A DNA stretch of 64,000 bases from the NCBI RefSeq assembly GCF_018812025.1, contig NC_063050.1, positions 57,982,147 to 58,046,146 of the forward strand, given 5' to 3'. Within the stretch, counting starts at the first letter, position 1. The number at the start of each line of letters is the position of its first letter. This document shows, in pieces, positions 22,300 through 33,800 of the stretch. The position numbers and the translations under genes are program-made. The notes beneath the pieces were generated by a model. The model made no database searches, was not told the origin of the DNA, and worked only from the letters and a program-made list of their open reading frames with translations. This DNA comes from Megalobrama amblycephala (Eukaryota; Chordata; Actinopteri; Cypriniformes; Xenocyprididae).

Positions 22300-23436
22300 G
22301 GTGATAAATCTGATGTGCCCTGCTCCTATCTGCCCGTACTACCTCATAATCGAGCTCTCCAATTTGCAGTGTGACCTCAAACGGCCCTTGCCACTTTGTA
22401 AGTAATTTAGAACTCGAAGTTGGGAGTAATACAAGCACTTTATCTCCCGGTGAAATTTTAAGCAAATTAGTTCCCCTGCTGTACAGCCGGCTCTGTTTGT
22501 CCTGGGCCTGTAACAAATTATCCATAGATAGCCACCTCAAAGTGTGGAGTTTTGTTCTCAGGTCCAGGACATACTGAATTTCCTTTTTGCTTTGAGATGG
22601 TCTGTCCTCCCAAGTTTCTCTCAGGACATCTAATACCCCATGAGGCTGACGTCCGTAGAGAAGCTCAAAGGGGGAAATCCCGGTGGAGGCTTGCGGGACC
22701 TCTCATACAGCGAACAACAGGTGTTCTAACCATTTATCCCAATTTTTGGCGTATTCATGAACGAACTTAGGAATCATTGTCTTCAAGGTGCGATTAAAAC
22801 GTTCGACCAGCCCGTCGGTCTGTGGATGGTAGACACTGGTACGAATCGATTTAATGCCTGTAAAGTCGTAAAGTTCGCGTAATGTATATGGCATAAATGC
22901 CGTGCCCTGATCAGTGAGGATTTCCTTCAGAATCCCCACTCGGGAGATTAAACGAAACAGTGTGTCGGCAACACTCTTAGCGGAAATGTTGCGGACAGCC
23001 ACTGCTTCAGGATATCGTGTTGCATAATCCACCAGGACTAATGCAAAACGATGTCCCCTTGCTGATCGCTCTAATGGCCTGATGAGGTCCATGCCAATTC
23101 TTTCGAAGGGGACCTGCATTAATAGGAGGGGGCGCAATGGTGCTTTTGGAGAGGCCGGTGGATTTACCAACTGACATTCAGGACAAGACGCGAACCACCT
23201 GCCCAGCCAAAAAAAATGGCCCAATTTTCCCCAGCCATATGCCCAGCCATAGGATTAGAATGAGCCACCTGGAAAAGCATTTCCCGATGGTTCTTTGGAA
23301 CTAACAACTGAGTTGTATCTTCCTTTGTTTGAGCATCTTGGGTCACTCGATATAACCGATCTTTTATAATTGCAAAATACGAATAAGAGAGGTTGGAGAG
23401 GCTGACCGTCGATGGAACGGACCTGTTCAAAAGCAT
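22300..23436 (-). pseudogene. Gmr1-type Gypsy: integrase, frameshifted
   Basis: Reading down the minus strand: zinc-binding region (23436-23164: RLYRVTQDAQTKED, LLVPKNHREMLFQVAHSN, then CPECQLVNPPA in the next frame), catalytic core (23150-22703: RIGMDLIRPLERSARGH, ILTDQGTAFMP and LVERFNRTLKTMI, giving the D-D-E residues), and C-terminal domain (22540-22320: GDKVLVLLPTSSSKLLTKWQ, YEVVRADRSRAHQIYHLN). There are three frames in all, so at least two indels. Integrase would insert the cDNA. Its C terminus leads in frame to the RT at 18973, interrupted by a piggyBac. IYHLN before RT is the linker I know from fish Gmr1-like elements. Confidence 0.87.
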
Positions 23437-23800
23437 GTTTTAATGACTCATCCTGAGACTGCTCCAGGGGAAGTCATCATGCTCCGAGAGGATGAGCCTG
23501 AAAGGCCGGCCCAGACCTCCCCGCCGCCCTAGTGGCAGGAAGTGGGTTAAGGGGTTGGTGTGGAGAGAGAGGAGAAGCAGAAGTGGTATCTATCCCAGCC
23601 GTGGTCAGTCCCGCCCCCCTGGGCGGGGCTCGTGGACTCAAAAAATGGTCTTGACCGGTCCCACCCCGCCTCCAGGGCGGGACTCGAGGAGGGCCTGGCG
23701 GACGGGACCTGGGTAGAGGGACAGGTCGAGAAAGAGAGGTAGATGGAGAGGGGAGAGAGGGAGAGAGAGAGACAGATGGTAGGGGGTCGCCGACTCCTGG

Positions 23801-24548
23801 CTATGCCACCATGTGGTCCTCAGCGAGATGGATGGCTGAGTTCAGCGACGTCGGTCGGTGGCACTGGACCCACTCGGCTGTCTTCTTGGGGAGACGAGTG
23901 ATAAACTGCTCCAGTACCACATGGTCAATGATCTGTTCGACGTTGCTTCCCTCAGCCAGCAGCCAATTGCGCCAGGAGTCCCAGAGCTGTTGGGCCATCA
24001 TGAAGGGCCGGCCAGATTCGCCTAGCTCCACTGTTCTGAAACGCTGGCAGTGTTGCTCTGGGCTCCAGCTGACCCGCTGGATGATGGCCCTCTTGAGATC
24101 GTCAAAGACCAGGAGGTTCTGCACGGGCAACTGTTGCACGGCCTGAATCTGAGATTCGCCAGATAACAATGGTACCAACCGCATCAGCCACTGTTCACAT
24201 GGTCATCCACTAGCTTCCGCTGATTTCTCGAAGAGGTCCAGGAAAGCTTCAGGGTCGTCCTGTGGCCCCATTTTATTCAATGGCAGGTGGGTGGGCGGGA
24301 ACTGTTGCACCGCGACTTCGTCTCGAACCTCCCAGTCCATCCAGCTCTGGAACCTCTCCCGATCCTCCCGCTGGGCTTGGATGATGGCCTGGAAATGCTG
24401 TGTGGCGAGCAGGGCGGGCGAGAGATGTGAGGGAACGGCTGTAATTCACCACATGGCTCTGACTGGTCTGGACCACATAGCCTTTTGTCACATTTTATTA
24501 CCCCCTGACACCTATGGCAGCTTCCAGAGTGACCTCTTGTTGGGCTAG
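23801..24548 (-). pseudogene. Gmr1-type Gypsy: Gag with SCAN-like capsid domain
   Basis: The clearest frame (24184-23801) reads MRLVPLLSGESQIQAVQQL, DLKRAIIQRVSWSPEQHCQR, RPFMMAQQLWDSWRNWLL, VEQIIDHVVLEQFITRLPK and AEWVQCHRPTSLNSAIHLAE. The last 80 residues match the SCAN domain pattern (L..LC..WL, K.QI.E..VLEQF...LP, W...H.P.S...A..L.E). SCAN domains of vertebrate zinc-finger proteins are thought to derive from the capsid of this type of element. Upstream (24548-24190) the Gag frame is shifted. The interval 23440-23800, where zinc knuckle and protease should be, shows no recognisable motif and is purine-rich. Confidence 0.8.
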
Positions 24549-24617
24549 AGACAGACTGGGTGACGCCAGGAGACAACCCAATATACACACACATACCTAT
24601 ATAGAGAAAAACTCTCA

Positions 24618-24645
24618 TAATCCAACTTTAACAAAGTTGGATTAA
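24618..24645. repeat. Short perfect palindrome
   Basis: AATCCAACTTT and AAAGTTGGATT are separated by AAC, giving an 11-bp stem. It lies just upstream of the Gag region, between the Gypsy remnant and a LINE tail. It could be an insertion footprint or an element end; function unknown. Confidence 0.6.
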
Positions 24646-24829
24646 CTCCAAAGTTAACCATCCTTTCTAGAAAGTACATGGTGTATCCCTTTATGTATGC
24701 ATGCCTAGTTGTGATTTTTAGTTATTTAAGAATAAGTTTAAATGCTTGTAATCATATGTGTGCTTTCTTAATGTCTTTGTCATCCTATCATGTTTAGTTT
24801 TGTTCTAAAGCCCTACAAATGCACTATTA

Positions 24830-24976
24830 CTTGACTTTTGCTAATCAACAGTGTTTTGATCTGCCTGCATTGACACCACTGTATGCGAACTGATACCATA
24901 TATCAGTTATCAATGTAAAGCTGCTTTGATGCAATCTGCACTGTAAAAAGTGTTATATAAATAAAGGTGACTTGAC
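24830..24976 (+). repeat. L2 LINE 3' end (TTGAC-tail family), strongly 5'-truncated
   Basis: GATCTGCCTGCATTGACACC, GTAAAGCTGCTTTGATGCAA and TATATAAATAAAGGTGACTT match the LINE tail at 10900-11029. Nothing coding remains. Confidence 0.85.
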
Positions 24977-25499
24977 TAATCAACTGTGTATGTTATGTTA
25001 CTATAAAATGTTTTATTCTACTTTTAAAGTACTTTTGAGAAAAATGTACCCAGATCTGATACCTCATAAGTTATGCAAATTAGACCATAAACCAGACAAA
25101 GAAGATATTTCCCACTATAGATTCACACTGGTGATTGGCCAGTCAAAACCTGAGAGGAGTGGAGATGTTTTGTGATATTTGTGATTTTTTAATTGATTTT
25201 CAGGCGCTTTTCAGAATACAACATAATGCATCTGTACAAAAATCAACAATTTCAACCAAATATCAACACCCACCCACCCACCCACACAAGAAATCCCCAA
25301 TTACAGCTTGAGGTCACAACTTGGCTATACAATTCAATACAATAAGTATAACTTCCAGCATATATTGGTGATAAAAGGGAATAATAGCACTAATAAAAAA
25401 TAAATAAATAAATAAAAACAAGAACATGTGAACATGTTTCTCAAACAAAATTTTTACTGCCCCTTTTCCAGATAAGATAAATATCTGCACCATTTCTTA
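24977..25499. other. No gene recognised; simple repeats
   Basis: AT-rich sequence with a CCCA tandem run (25271-25288) and an AATA run (25398-25420). The frame at 24972-25175 shows no motif. Possibly the 3' UTR of the L1-type fragment that follows on the minus strand. Confidence 0.5.
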
Positions 25500-25640
25500 C
25501 AAAATAAATTTTATTTATCCATCTGTCTATAAGACATATTTTCAAATGCAGCCACTCTATCTAGTTCTGCTATCCATTTCTGAAAGGAAGGGGCCTCCTC
25601 TGAATTCCAGCTCCTAAGAATAATTTGTTGACAGAGGAAT
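25500..25640 (-). pseudogene. L1-type LINE ORF2 C-terminal fragment
   Basis: On the minus strand the frame reads [20 protein letters not shown], then VAAFENMSYRQMDK and a stop, the usual C-terminal end of fish L1/Tx1 ORF2. The same end occurs at 18368-18405. It truncates the integrase of Gypsy A at about 25640. Confidence 0.7.
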
Positions 25641-27900
25641 GAGGCGGCAGGCTATGGAGAAGCAGTCAATGATGGTGAGTATGGTGGTATAACTACTGGA
25701 TGCTGGAAGGTCGGTCACAAAGTTGATGGAAATATGGGACTAGGGGCGTTGAGGTAGAGGTAAGGGTTGCAGGAGACTGCCGGGTAATTGATGTGATGGC
25801 TTGTTCATGTTGCAGGTAGGGCATTGTTTAACAAACTGGGTCGAGTCCTTATTTAAATGTAGGCCACCAGAAGCGGTTCTGCAGGAGGTGGATGGTGGGG
25901 GTGATGCCTGGATGACCAGACAACGGTAGGTTGTGTACCATTTCCAGTATGCAACCATGGAAGTTCTCTGGGATGAAGACTTTGTCAGATGGGCAGTCAG
26001 ACGGGATTTCGTTCTGAGCGTTGGTCTGTTCCAGTTCGGTCATAATATCCCATTGTATGGGTGCAATGACAAGAGAGGCAGGTAAGACAGTCTCAGGGTT
26101 CTGTGGTGTGAGCTCACCTTCGTACTGACGGGAGAGAGCATCAGCTTTGATGTTCTTGGAGCCTGGTCGGTAAGTGACAGTGAATTGGAAGCAGGAGAAG
26201 AACAATGCCCAGCGGGCGTGACGGGGGTTAAGTCTCTTTGCTGTCCGAAGTTATTTGTGTTTTTTGTGATCCGTTAATACCAAAAAGGGATGTGTGGCCC
26301 CCTCCAACCAATGATGCCATTCCTCGAAAGCTGTTTTCATCACCAGTAATGGAATGGAAAATGCTTTCCTGTAGCTCAGTGGTTAGAGCATGGCACTAGT
26401 AATGCCAAGGTCATGGGTTCGATCCCAGGGATTGCACATACTCAGATACAAATGTATAATATAATGCAATGTAAGTCGCTTTGGATAAAAGCGTCTGCCA
26501 AATGCATAAATGTAAATGTAAAACACATGGAAAGAGTTTAGGTGGGTTACCTTGCCTTTGAGAAAGTACTGTACCAAGACCGGTACTGGATGCGTCCACT
26601 TCAACTATGAAAGGGAGTGAAGGATCGGGATGATGCAAGATGGGAGCTGTGGTGAAACGGCTCTTGAGTAGTTGAAAGGCTTGGATGGCGGAAGGGTCCA
26701 GTTGAGGTAATTATGTCCTTTCTTTACCATGCTTGTGAGAGCGTAGGCTATGGTGCTGAAATTGCGGATAAAGCATAGGTAGAAGTTCGAGAAACCCAGG
26801 AAGCGCTGCAGATCCTTGAGGGTATTGGGTTGTGGCCAGTTGAGGATGGTGGAAACCTTCTTTTCATCCATTGCCACTCCATCTGGACTGATTATGTAAC
26901 CCAGGAATGAGGTAGAAGTCTGATGAAATTTGCATTTTTCGGCTTTGGCATACAAAGCCGAAAACATACAAGGACCATACAAGGACCATTCTGCCCTGTT
27001 GTACATGTTCCTCCATGGAGTCTGAGTAGACCAGGATGTCGTCGATGTATACGATCACGAATATGTTGAGCATATCTCTGAAGACGTCATTGATGAATGT
27101 CTGGAAGACAGAAGGACTAATGACAAGCCCGAAGGGCATAACGAGATATTCATAGTGTCCGGTGGCTGTAGAGAAGGCAGTTTGTTCTAATGCTGCTGGG
27201 ACTAGAGGTAACGGGTATCTGAACTTTACAGTAATGTCGCTGAGCCCTTGGTAATTGATGCAGGGGTGGAGACCACCATCCTTCTTGCTTACGAAGAAGA
27301 ACCCTGTGGAGGCAGGAGAGGTAGAGGGATGGATGAAGCCTTAAGCCAGCTCCTCTTCAATGTATTTCCTCATGGCCTCCGACTCAGGTTGTGACAGGGG
27401 AAATATGCGACCTTTGGGTGGTGTGGTTCCTGGAATGAGATCAATGGCACAGTCATAAGTATGATGAAGAGGTAGCTGAGAAGCACGCACCTTGCTGAAG
27501 GCTATGGCCAGGTCTCTGTACTCGCTGGGTAGATTGAGGTCTGGAGTAGGATCGGCGGGAACATCAGGATCAGTGGCCTGGATCGCTCTGACAGATAAGG
27601 GAGGTGAGTGAGACAGGCATTTAGTTTGACAGTGTTTGTTCCAGTGTGTGATTTGACCCTCTCTCCAGCAGATTTGGGGGTTATGGGTGCGCAGCCAGGG
27701 CAGACCTAGGATGATGGAGAAAGTGAAGTGGGTAGGATGTGGAACTGAATGGTTTCAGTATGAAACAGACCGGTTTGCATGGTGAGTTGTTGTGAGATGG
27801 CATTAACATGTCCGGAGCCCAGCGGCCAGTACAAACATATACGGTGGGTCAGCCTGCGACTCCTCTCTTTTTCAGATAAATGGTAGGAATTAATTTGCAT
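25640..27900 (-). pseudogene. Gypsy A: protease-RT-RNase H-integrase remnants
   Basis: Conventional Ty3/Gypsy order on the minus strand. Protease region about 27900-27600. RT from 27340: [20 protein letters not shown], a deletion that removes the first catalytic Asp region (27190), then [22 protein letters not shown] (active site), [32 protein letters not shown]. RNase H at 26640-26200: [18 protein letters not shown], then a SINE (26361-26526), [38 protein letters not shown]. Integrase zinc finger at 25980-25740: [24 protein letters not shown]. The integrase core is cut off at 25640. There are several frame changes. Confidence 0.88.
26361..26526 (+). mobile_element. tRNA-derived SINE with A and B boxes
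   Basis: The head is tRNA-like: A box TAGCTCAGTGG (26372-26382) and B box GGTTCGATCCC (26416-26426), the pol III internal promoter. The 3' part contains TGTAAGTCGCTTTGGATAAA, AGCGTCTGCCAAATG and an AAATGT repeat, a tail typical of cyprinid SINEs. ATGGAAA at 26354-26360 and 26527-26533 is a likely TSD. It interrupts Gypsy A RNase H. It does not fold as a complete tRNA gene and lacks an acceptor stem. Confidence 0.85.
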
Positions 27901-29315
27901 GGGTTCTGAATACTCTGGGTCCACGGGAGGAAACATTGCGTTTATGACTGGATTTATGGGAACGCATGAGATTGTCAAATTGAATGGTAAGTTCAATGAA
28001 TTTGTCCAAACTTTTGCCCTCATCATGGCAGGCGAGCTCTGCTTGTAATTCATGAGACAATCCTCTTCGGAAACATACTTTAAGTGTGTCACTCACCCAA
28101 TTAGTTTGTGGTGCAAGCGTGCGGAAGGTAAGAGCGTATTCAGACACCATTCTACGCCCCTGGGTAAGCTCCATTAGGCAAGGCTATTTTATTTGTATAG
28201 CACATTTCATACACAATAGTAATTCAAAGTGCTTTACATAAAGAAGAATAATAAAAATAAAACATAAGGATAGAAATAACAGTAAAAACAGAGAAATTTT
28301 GCTATCTGGATAGAAGAGCTAGGAAGTCTTAGGGAGTTTTTTTTGTTGTCCGTCAGAGTGGATCTAAACCTCACACGACAGGACCGCTGTCTATCAACCT
28401 GTTAAGGCACTTCAAACTGATAAAGTTTCAATCTCCCCTTTTGCCAACACATTAAACTGCGCCACACAGCCCTTATCTTATCTATGCAACACAGTTCAAA
28501 TTTCCCCTTTGGAAATTTCCCCTTTGGAAAGTGTCCTGACTCTAATCCAGAGATATCTAACCATGCACCACAGCTCAAATTTCCCCATGGTTTGTCCCCT
28601 TATCCAAATTGACCAAATTTTAACCTAATCACAAATGCTTTTTTCCTAATTCTCCCAACAGAAATAAAAAGATGATACATAAAAGATATAAAATACTTTA
28701 AAAATGAAATAAAAACAGGAAAGGTGATTAAAAGAATAAAAAGATAATGCGTATGAAATAAAATGTAAACAGTTCGGGCATAGCACAGTGCTCAATCTGC
28801 AAGTGCATAGATAAAAAGATGTGTTTTGAGTCTGGATTTGTATGTGGCATTAAACGATCACCGGCCTCTTTTCCGTCACTGGGGTGATCGAAGACCTCTC
28901 TAAATCTCTGCATAAAGTACTCAAACGAGGGAAAAGCAGCCCCATCATCTCTCCAAACAGCTGTAATCCACCCCAAAGCCCTCCCTGTGAACAATGAACA
29001 GACAAATGCGATCTTTCCAACTTCAGTGGTGTACAAGGCAGGCTGTTGACTAATGAATTTTGGAGCATTGAAGAATGAAGCCCTTACATTTAGTGGGATC
29101 GTCGTCAAATTTTTCTGGAAGTGAGAGGTCGTGGATTCCCCAGCGATGGCGTTCCTGCCGCGTGGGCGGCCGCAGCGGGTGGTGGAGGCGCTGCTGGAGC
29201 AGGTGTTTGGAGACCTTGTAGCGCCAGTTCCCCAGTTTACCAGTTCCTCAGTGAGTGACGTGAGGCAATTGAGTTGATGTTGGTGTGCAGCGAGCTGGCT
29301 GGCTTGGGCTGACAT
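27890..29315 (-). pseudogene. Gypsy A: Gag, split by a LINE end
   Basis: The start at 29315 gives MSAQASQLAAHQHQLNCLTS and LTEELV, a familiar Gypsy Gag N terminus. Further on come KIAFVCSLFTGRALGWITAV and FPSFEYFMQRFREVFDHP. After the LINE insertion (28177-28847) the frame resumes at 28174: MVSEYALTFRTLAPQTNWV, LKVCFRRGLSHELQAELAC and SLDKFIELTIQFDNLMRS. A frame shift before 29130 breaks it. No zinc knuckle was clearly seen before the protease region. Confidence 0.82.
28177..28847 (-). mobile_element. 5'-truncated LINE 3' end (GCCTTGCC-tail family), copy 2, TSD CATTA
   Basis: The same 3' UTR as at 17110-17750: TATACAAATAAAATAGCC at the tail end and the RT end KTHLF (encoded by AAAACACATCTTTTT) at the other. 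CATTA at 28172-28176 and 28848-28852 is the TSD inside the Gypsy A Gag. It includes a local duplication (AAATTTCCCCTTTGG twice, near 28499-28525) shared with copy 3 at 60536-60562. Confidence 0.87.
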
Positions 29316-29500
29316 GGTCGCACACAGGGGAGAGAAAGCCGGTGGATCTTGTAATGGCGAAGTCTTCTGTAATGATTTGTCACTCAGGCTGGTATCCATT
29401 TGCATGCTTTTATTAGAGGAAAGCGTGGTACAACAGGCAGGGTCAAACAGGGGCAAACAGGAATGGTAAGGGACAGGAAGAATCATAGTCAGGGTACAGG

Positions 29501-30562
29501 TGTAGCAGACTTCAAGTGGACACCACGGAAAGACAACCACACCACGGATGGGATGATGGGTTTATTCCCCTTAAACAGTAGTGTGAGGCAATATTAGAAT
29601 ATACACAATCAGGCCTACTCTCTCATTCCTGCTTCTCAGTCCGTATACACTTTGCGTCTCAGCACGAACGCTTAAAGGAGAAGCGATATAGAAATATTTA
29701 ACAAGAGTAAATGTAGTGCTTAATTATCTCACACAACATGACAGTGCAAATAACGCAATAGAAAATACATAACATTCGTAAAAGTTAGCATTCAAATATG
29801 CTGTAAACTCATAGAAATGCATATGTAACGTACAATAAACTCTAAATTGCATCAAAATTTGATTGTTAAATCACTATGTGTACAATAAAGTTCTTTTTTT
29901 GCACAAACACACTGTATCATTGCATGAAAACGTATCACGAGGCAGTTAGTATAGATGGTCTAGTATACACTCAAGTATACATACATTCTAAATCAACTCG
30001 CAAATAAATTCAAATTATAAAATAAACATTTAAATTAATGATCAGATTGAAACAACATACCTTAAACAGTAGTGTGAGGCAATATTAGAATATACACAAT
30101 CAGGCCTACTCTCTCATTCCTGCATGGAAAAATACACGTGCAAACTTTTAACACGGTTAAAAGTACTACTTTCAAAGAAAATACGCTAATCTCACGAATA
30201 CCAGTTATGACAGAAACTCTTAACAGTGTTTTAACATCATAAATGTAGCGATTACACTATAAGGAGACAGTTAATGCAGGATTTATGTGAGAGAGAAAAC
30301 TACCTGCTTCTCAGTCCGCATACACTTTGCGTCTGAGCACGAACGCTTAAAGGAGAAGCGATACATTTCCCTTCGGTGTATCACTAATTAAGGCCCCACC
30401 TACAACAATTGATAGGAACTCCCAACCGGAACCATTGGGTATAGAACTAAATAAAAATTAATTTGATACAAGTTTTGCTGAAGTTAACTAAATTTACAGA
30501 ACATTTCTCCTTGGAAATAAAAAAATATTAAATTAAACATATGCTTCAGTCAACTGGCTACA
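29501..30562 (-). repeat. 3' LTR of Gypsy B (1062 bp), internally duplicated
   Basis: Starts TGTAGCAGAC and ends CTGGCTACA. Two blocks occur twice: TTAAACAGTAGTGTGAGGCA and its neighbours at 29567-29633 and 30063-30125, and TTCTCAGTCCG to GAAGCGATA at 29632-29690 and 30307-30365. The LTR thus contains an internal partial duplication present in both copies. Confidence 0.93.
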
Positions 30563-30576
30563 TACTCCCCCCTTAA
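30563..30576 (-). promoter_or_regulatory. Polypurine tract of Gypsy B
   Basis: TTAAGGGGGGAGTA on the minus strand lies directly before the 3' LTR. This is the expected plus-strand DNA primer for an LTR retroelement. Confidence 0.85.
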
Positions 30577-30839
30577 CTTCACAAAACTTGTGCTACTACA
30601 CTTCTGTCAATTCAATAAGGGAGCAAATAAGGCAAGTCATTTGTTACTGACCACACCATTTCGTCATGCAACATACATGTTACCCGAACATCACGGGACA
30701 AAGAATGAAAGAAAGCTGATCAGACTCTCAGATATTCTTTTGCTCAAGAGGTGCCTTATACACCACTCAATTTGACTCAAATGACTTTTTTCTGATTGCC
30801 TAATGTTCTTATGACTATGCTCATGTAACTTGAAACCTC

Positions 30840-33800
30840 TTAAAATAAAAGGGACTTAGTAACATCTTTGACTGCGTTGTGCTTTGTTCTTTGAGTCATA
30901 TTCTGAATCAGCCTATTTACAGGTCTAACTAACCTGCCAACCCGTGTTCGTACCTGGGTCACTACTTCAGACACATTAGGGGGTGCACTGGAAATGGATA
31001 AGGTGCTAGTGGATCTTGGCTGCTCTTTAGCACCGGGCATTTCATCAACTGTATGTACACTGGCTTGAGAGTCTGTTGGATTTGATGGAATGTTTCGATA
31101 GTCTGAATGAGGGCATTTACTTTCAGACTCTGGGACAAGGTCATCCGATTTACTCTCAGGCTTTCCAGGGTCCATTACACTCTCCTGTTCCCCTGTATCT
31201 CCTCTCCCTTCCACAGAGTCATCTGTGTCAGGTAAGGAAGCCACCCATTCAGCAGTACGCTCTGTTTCAGGAAGGTCGCTCCCCAGTTCTGAACTCTGTG
31301 TCAAGGTTTCACCTGACTTCTCATTGCTGCTTAGCGAGTCATCATGGAAAGACTCATTTTCTCCTTCCTCAAGCGGCAGAAAGTTGGCTTGCAACATAAG
31401 GTTACGGTGTACTACCTTCTCCTGACCTGTACTGGTATTCTTGACACGGTAAGTGTGGCATCTGGGGTCTTTAGAAACCACCACATAGGGCACAGATTCC
31501 CACTTATCAGCCAGTTTTCTCCGTCCCCTTTCGCCCTTATTGGCCTAGCAGCACTCTGTCTCCTTCCTCAATGTCACACCCCTTTATCTTCCTATTGTAG
31601 AATTCAGCCTGTCGTTGCTGACTTGCACTGGCATTAACTTGAGCAAGGTTAAGAGCCTCCTTGAGATCATCTCTCATCTTTGCAACGTAGCTGCCGTAGT
31701 CTGTGATGTCGTTATTCCTTCCAACACTGTGGAACATAACATCTATTGGCAGACGAGGAATCCTTCCATACATCAGGTAAAATGGTGCGTAACCTGTTGA
31801 TTCATGAGCGGTGCAGTTATAGGCAAACGTCAGTGTCTGCAACGTCTGAGGCCACTTTTGCTTAACTCTCGGGGGTAAGGCTCGTATCATACTGCCTAGT
31901 GTGCGATTAAACCGCTCAGTGTGTCCATTCCCCATAGGGTGGTAGGCTGTCGTCCTCGACTTCTTGACACCTGGCAAGCTGCATCAACTCCTGAATAAGT
32001 TCACTCTCGAAGTTCGCACCCTGATCAGCATGGATCCTCTCTGGAAACCCGTAGATGCAAAAGTATCTGTCCCACAGTTGGCGGGCTACTTGTTTGGCTG
32101 ACTGATTGCTGCAAGCAAAGGCATGTGCCATCTTCGTAAAGTGGTCTGTGACCACTAGCACATCTACACTCCCGCCCTTGCGTTCCTCTGCAGACCAGAA
32201 GTCAATACACACCAACTCCAGAGGCCTGGTTGTTTTTACACTTTCGAGTGGTGCCCTCGCTTCTGGCTCAGGTGTCTTGCTTACCACGCAGCGCTTACAG
32301 CACTTAACATACTCTCTGACATCTCGCTCCATGCCTACCCAGAAGAATCTTTCTCTGGTCAAATGAAGTATTCTGGCCTGGCCTTGGTGACCAGCATTGT
32401 CATGTGTCCCCTGCAGGACTTGTTCGGTCAGTGAAGCTGGGACGATGTACTGCCAACGTTTCTGTCCTGTTAGCTGATCTTTGCACACACGGTACAAAAC
32501 TCCATCTAACATTTTCAATTTTTCCCACTGTTTAAGAGTTTTCAGGGTCTTCAGTGTCTCTTTTGTCCTCTCGCGTCTTGATGGCCTCCTGCCACGAGAG
32601 ACATAGGAAAGAACTTGTGACAAAACAGGATCTTCTGTCTGTTTACCCTGAAGCTCTTTCAGTGTAAATACTGGCAACACACTCTGACCAGCTGGAACCA
32701 AGTTGTGCACATCCTGAGCCAGCCAATGATGTACTTTTCCCTTCGGCCCTGCATTCCACTCTACCTGGCTCATCAGTATGGCCGACACTTCATCTGAGGA
32801 GAGCGAGGAACAATTTGGACCTTGGCCGGAGAATGCAGGTTCAACACTCTGACTTTTAGCACTAATTCGGAAGGCATGCTGTACTACATCTTCTTTAAAG
32901 TGATTGGCTTCCTCCAACAGGGTTTTGTAAGGTTCCGTTACCAACCTCTGACTTGCACGTGCCCGGACAAAAGGTTGTCGGCTCATGGCATCCGCCACCA
33001 CATTCTTGTTTCCGGGGATGTACTGGATACTAAAGTTGTATGGTGCCAACCTGGCGACCCACCTCTGCTCACACGCATCGAGCTTCGGCTTCGTCAAGAT
33101 GTAAGTTAATGGATTGTTATCCGTCAATACAGTGAAGGAATGGCCTTTCAGCCAGTGGCTGAATTTGTCACAGACAGACCACTTTAAGGCCAGGAACTCC
33201 AGACGGTGAGCAGGGTAATTGCTTTGGGCACGTGTAAGGGCCTTACTGGCGAAAGCGACAGGACGAGCTCTAGTTTCGCCTTCCGGAACTTGAGAAAGCA
33301 CAGCGCCTAATCCATCCAACGAGGCGTCTGTTGACAGGACAAACGGGCGGTTGAAGTCTGGGTGTGCAAGCACTACAGATTCCAAAAGGGCAGACTTAAG
33401 CTGATTGAAGGAGTCACGCTGTTCTCTCTTCCAATCACTTGGGTTCAGCTTCCTAAAGACAGATGGCTTTGTTCCATTATTCTTTTGTCCCTTCGGTGCT
33501 GCAGTCAGTGTGAATAAAGGCTTAGCTATGCTAGAGCAGTTTTGTATGAAACGCTGATAAAACATAACCATACCCAGAAACGACTTAATCTTTTTTTGAG
33601 ATGGCGTAACTCCGTCTTCCATCATAAGATCCGTTTCAGTTATTGCTGTAATGGCTTGTACTTTGTCGGGATCGGCTGTTACACCTCTCTCATCGATCAC
33701 GTGCCCAAGGAACCGTACAGTCCGACGGAACAGGTGGCACTTCTTCGGGGCAAGTTTTAGACCATGGGCTCTCAGGCGGCCGAACACCAGCTCAAGCCTC

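Noticed and set aside
26368..26440. tRNA gene
   Set aside because: A and B boxes are present, but there is no acceptor stem or proper anticodon arm, and a SINE tail with TSD follows.
30840..31493. Envelope gene in Gypsy B
   Set aside because: The frame has no signal peptide, membrane anchor or cleavage site and continues from integrase; it is a Pol tail.
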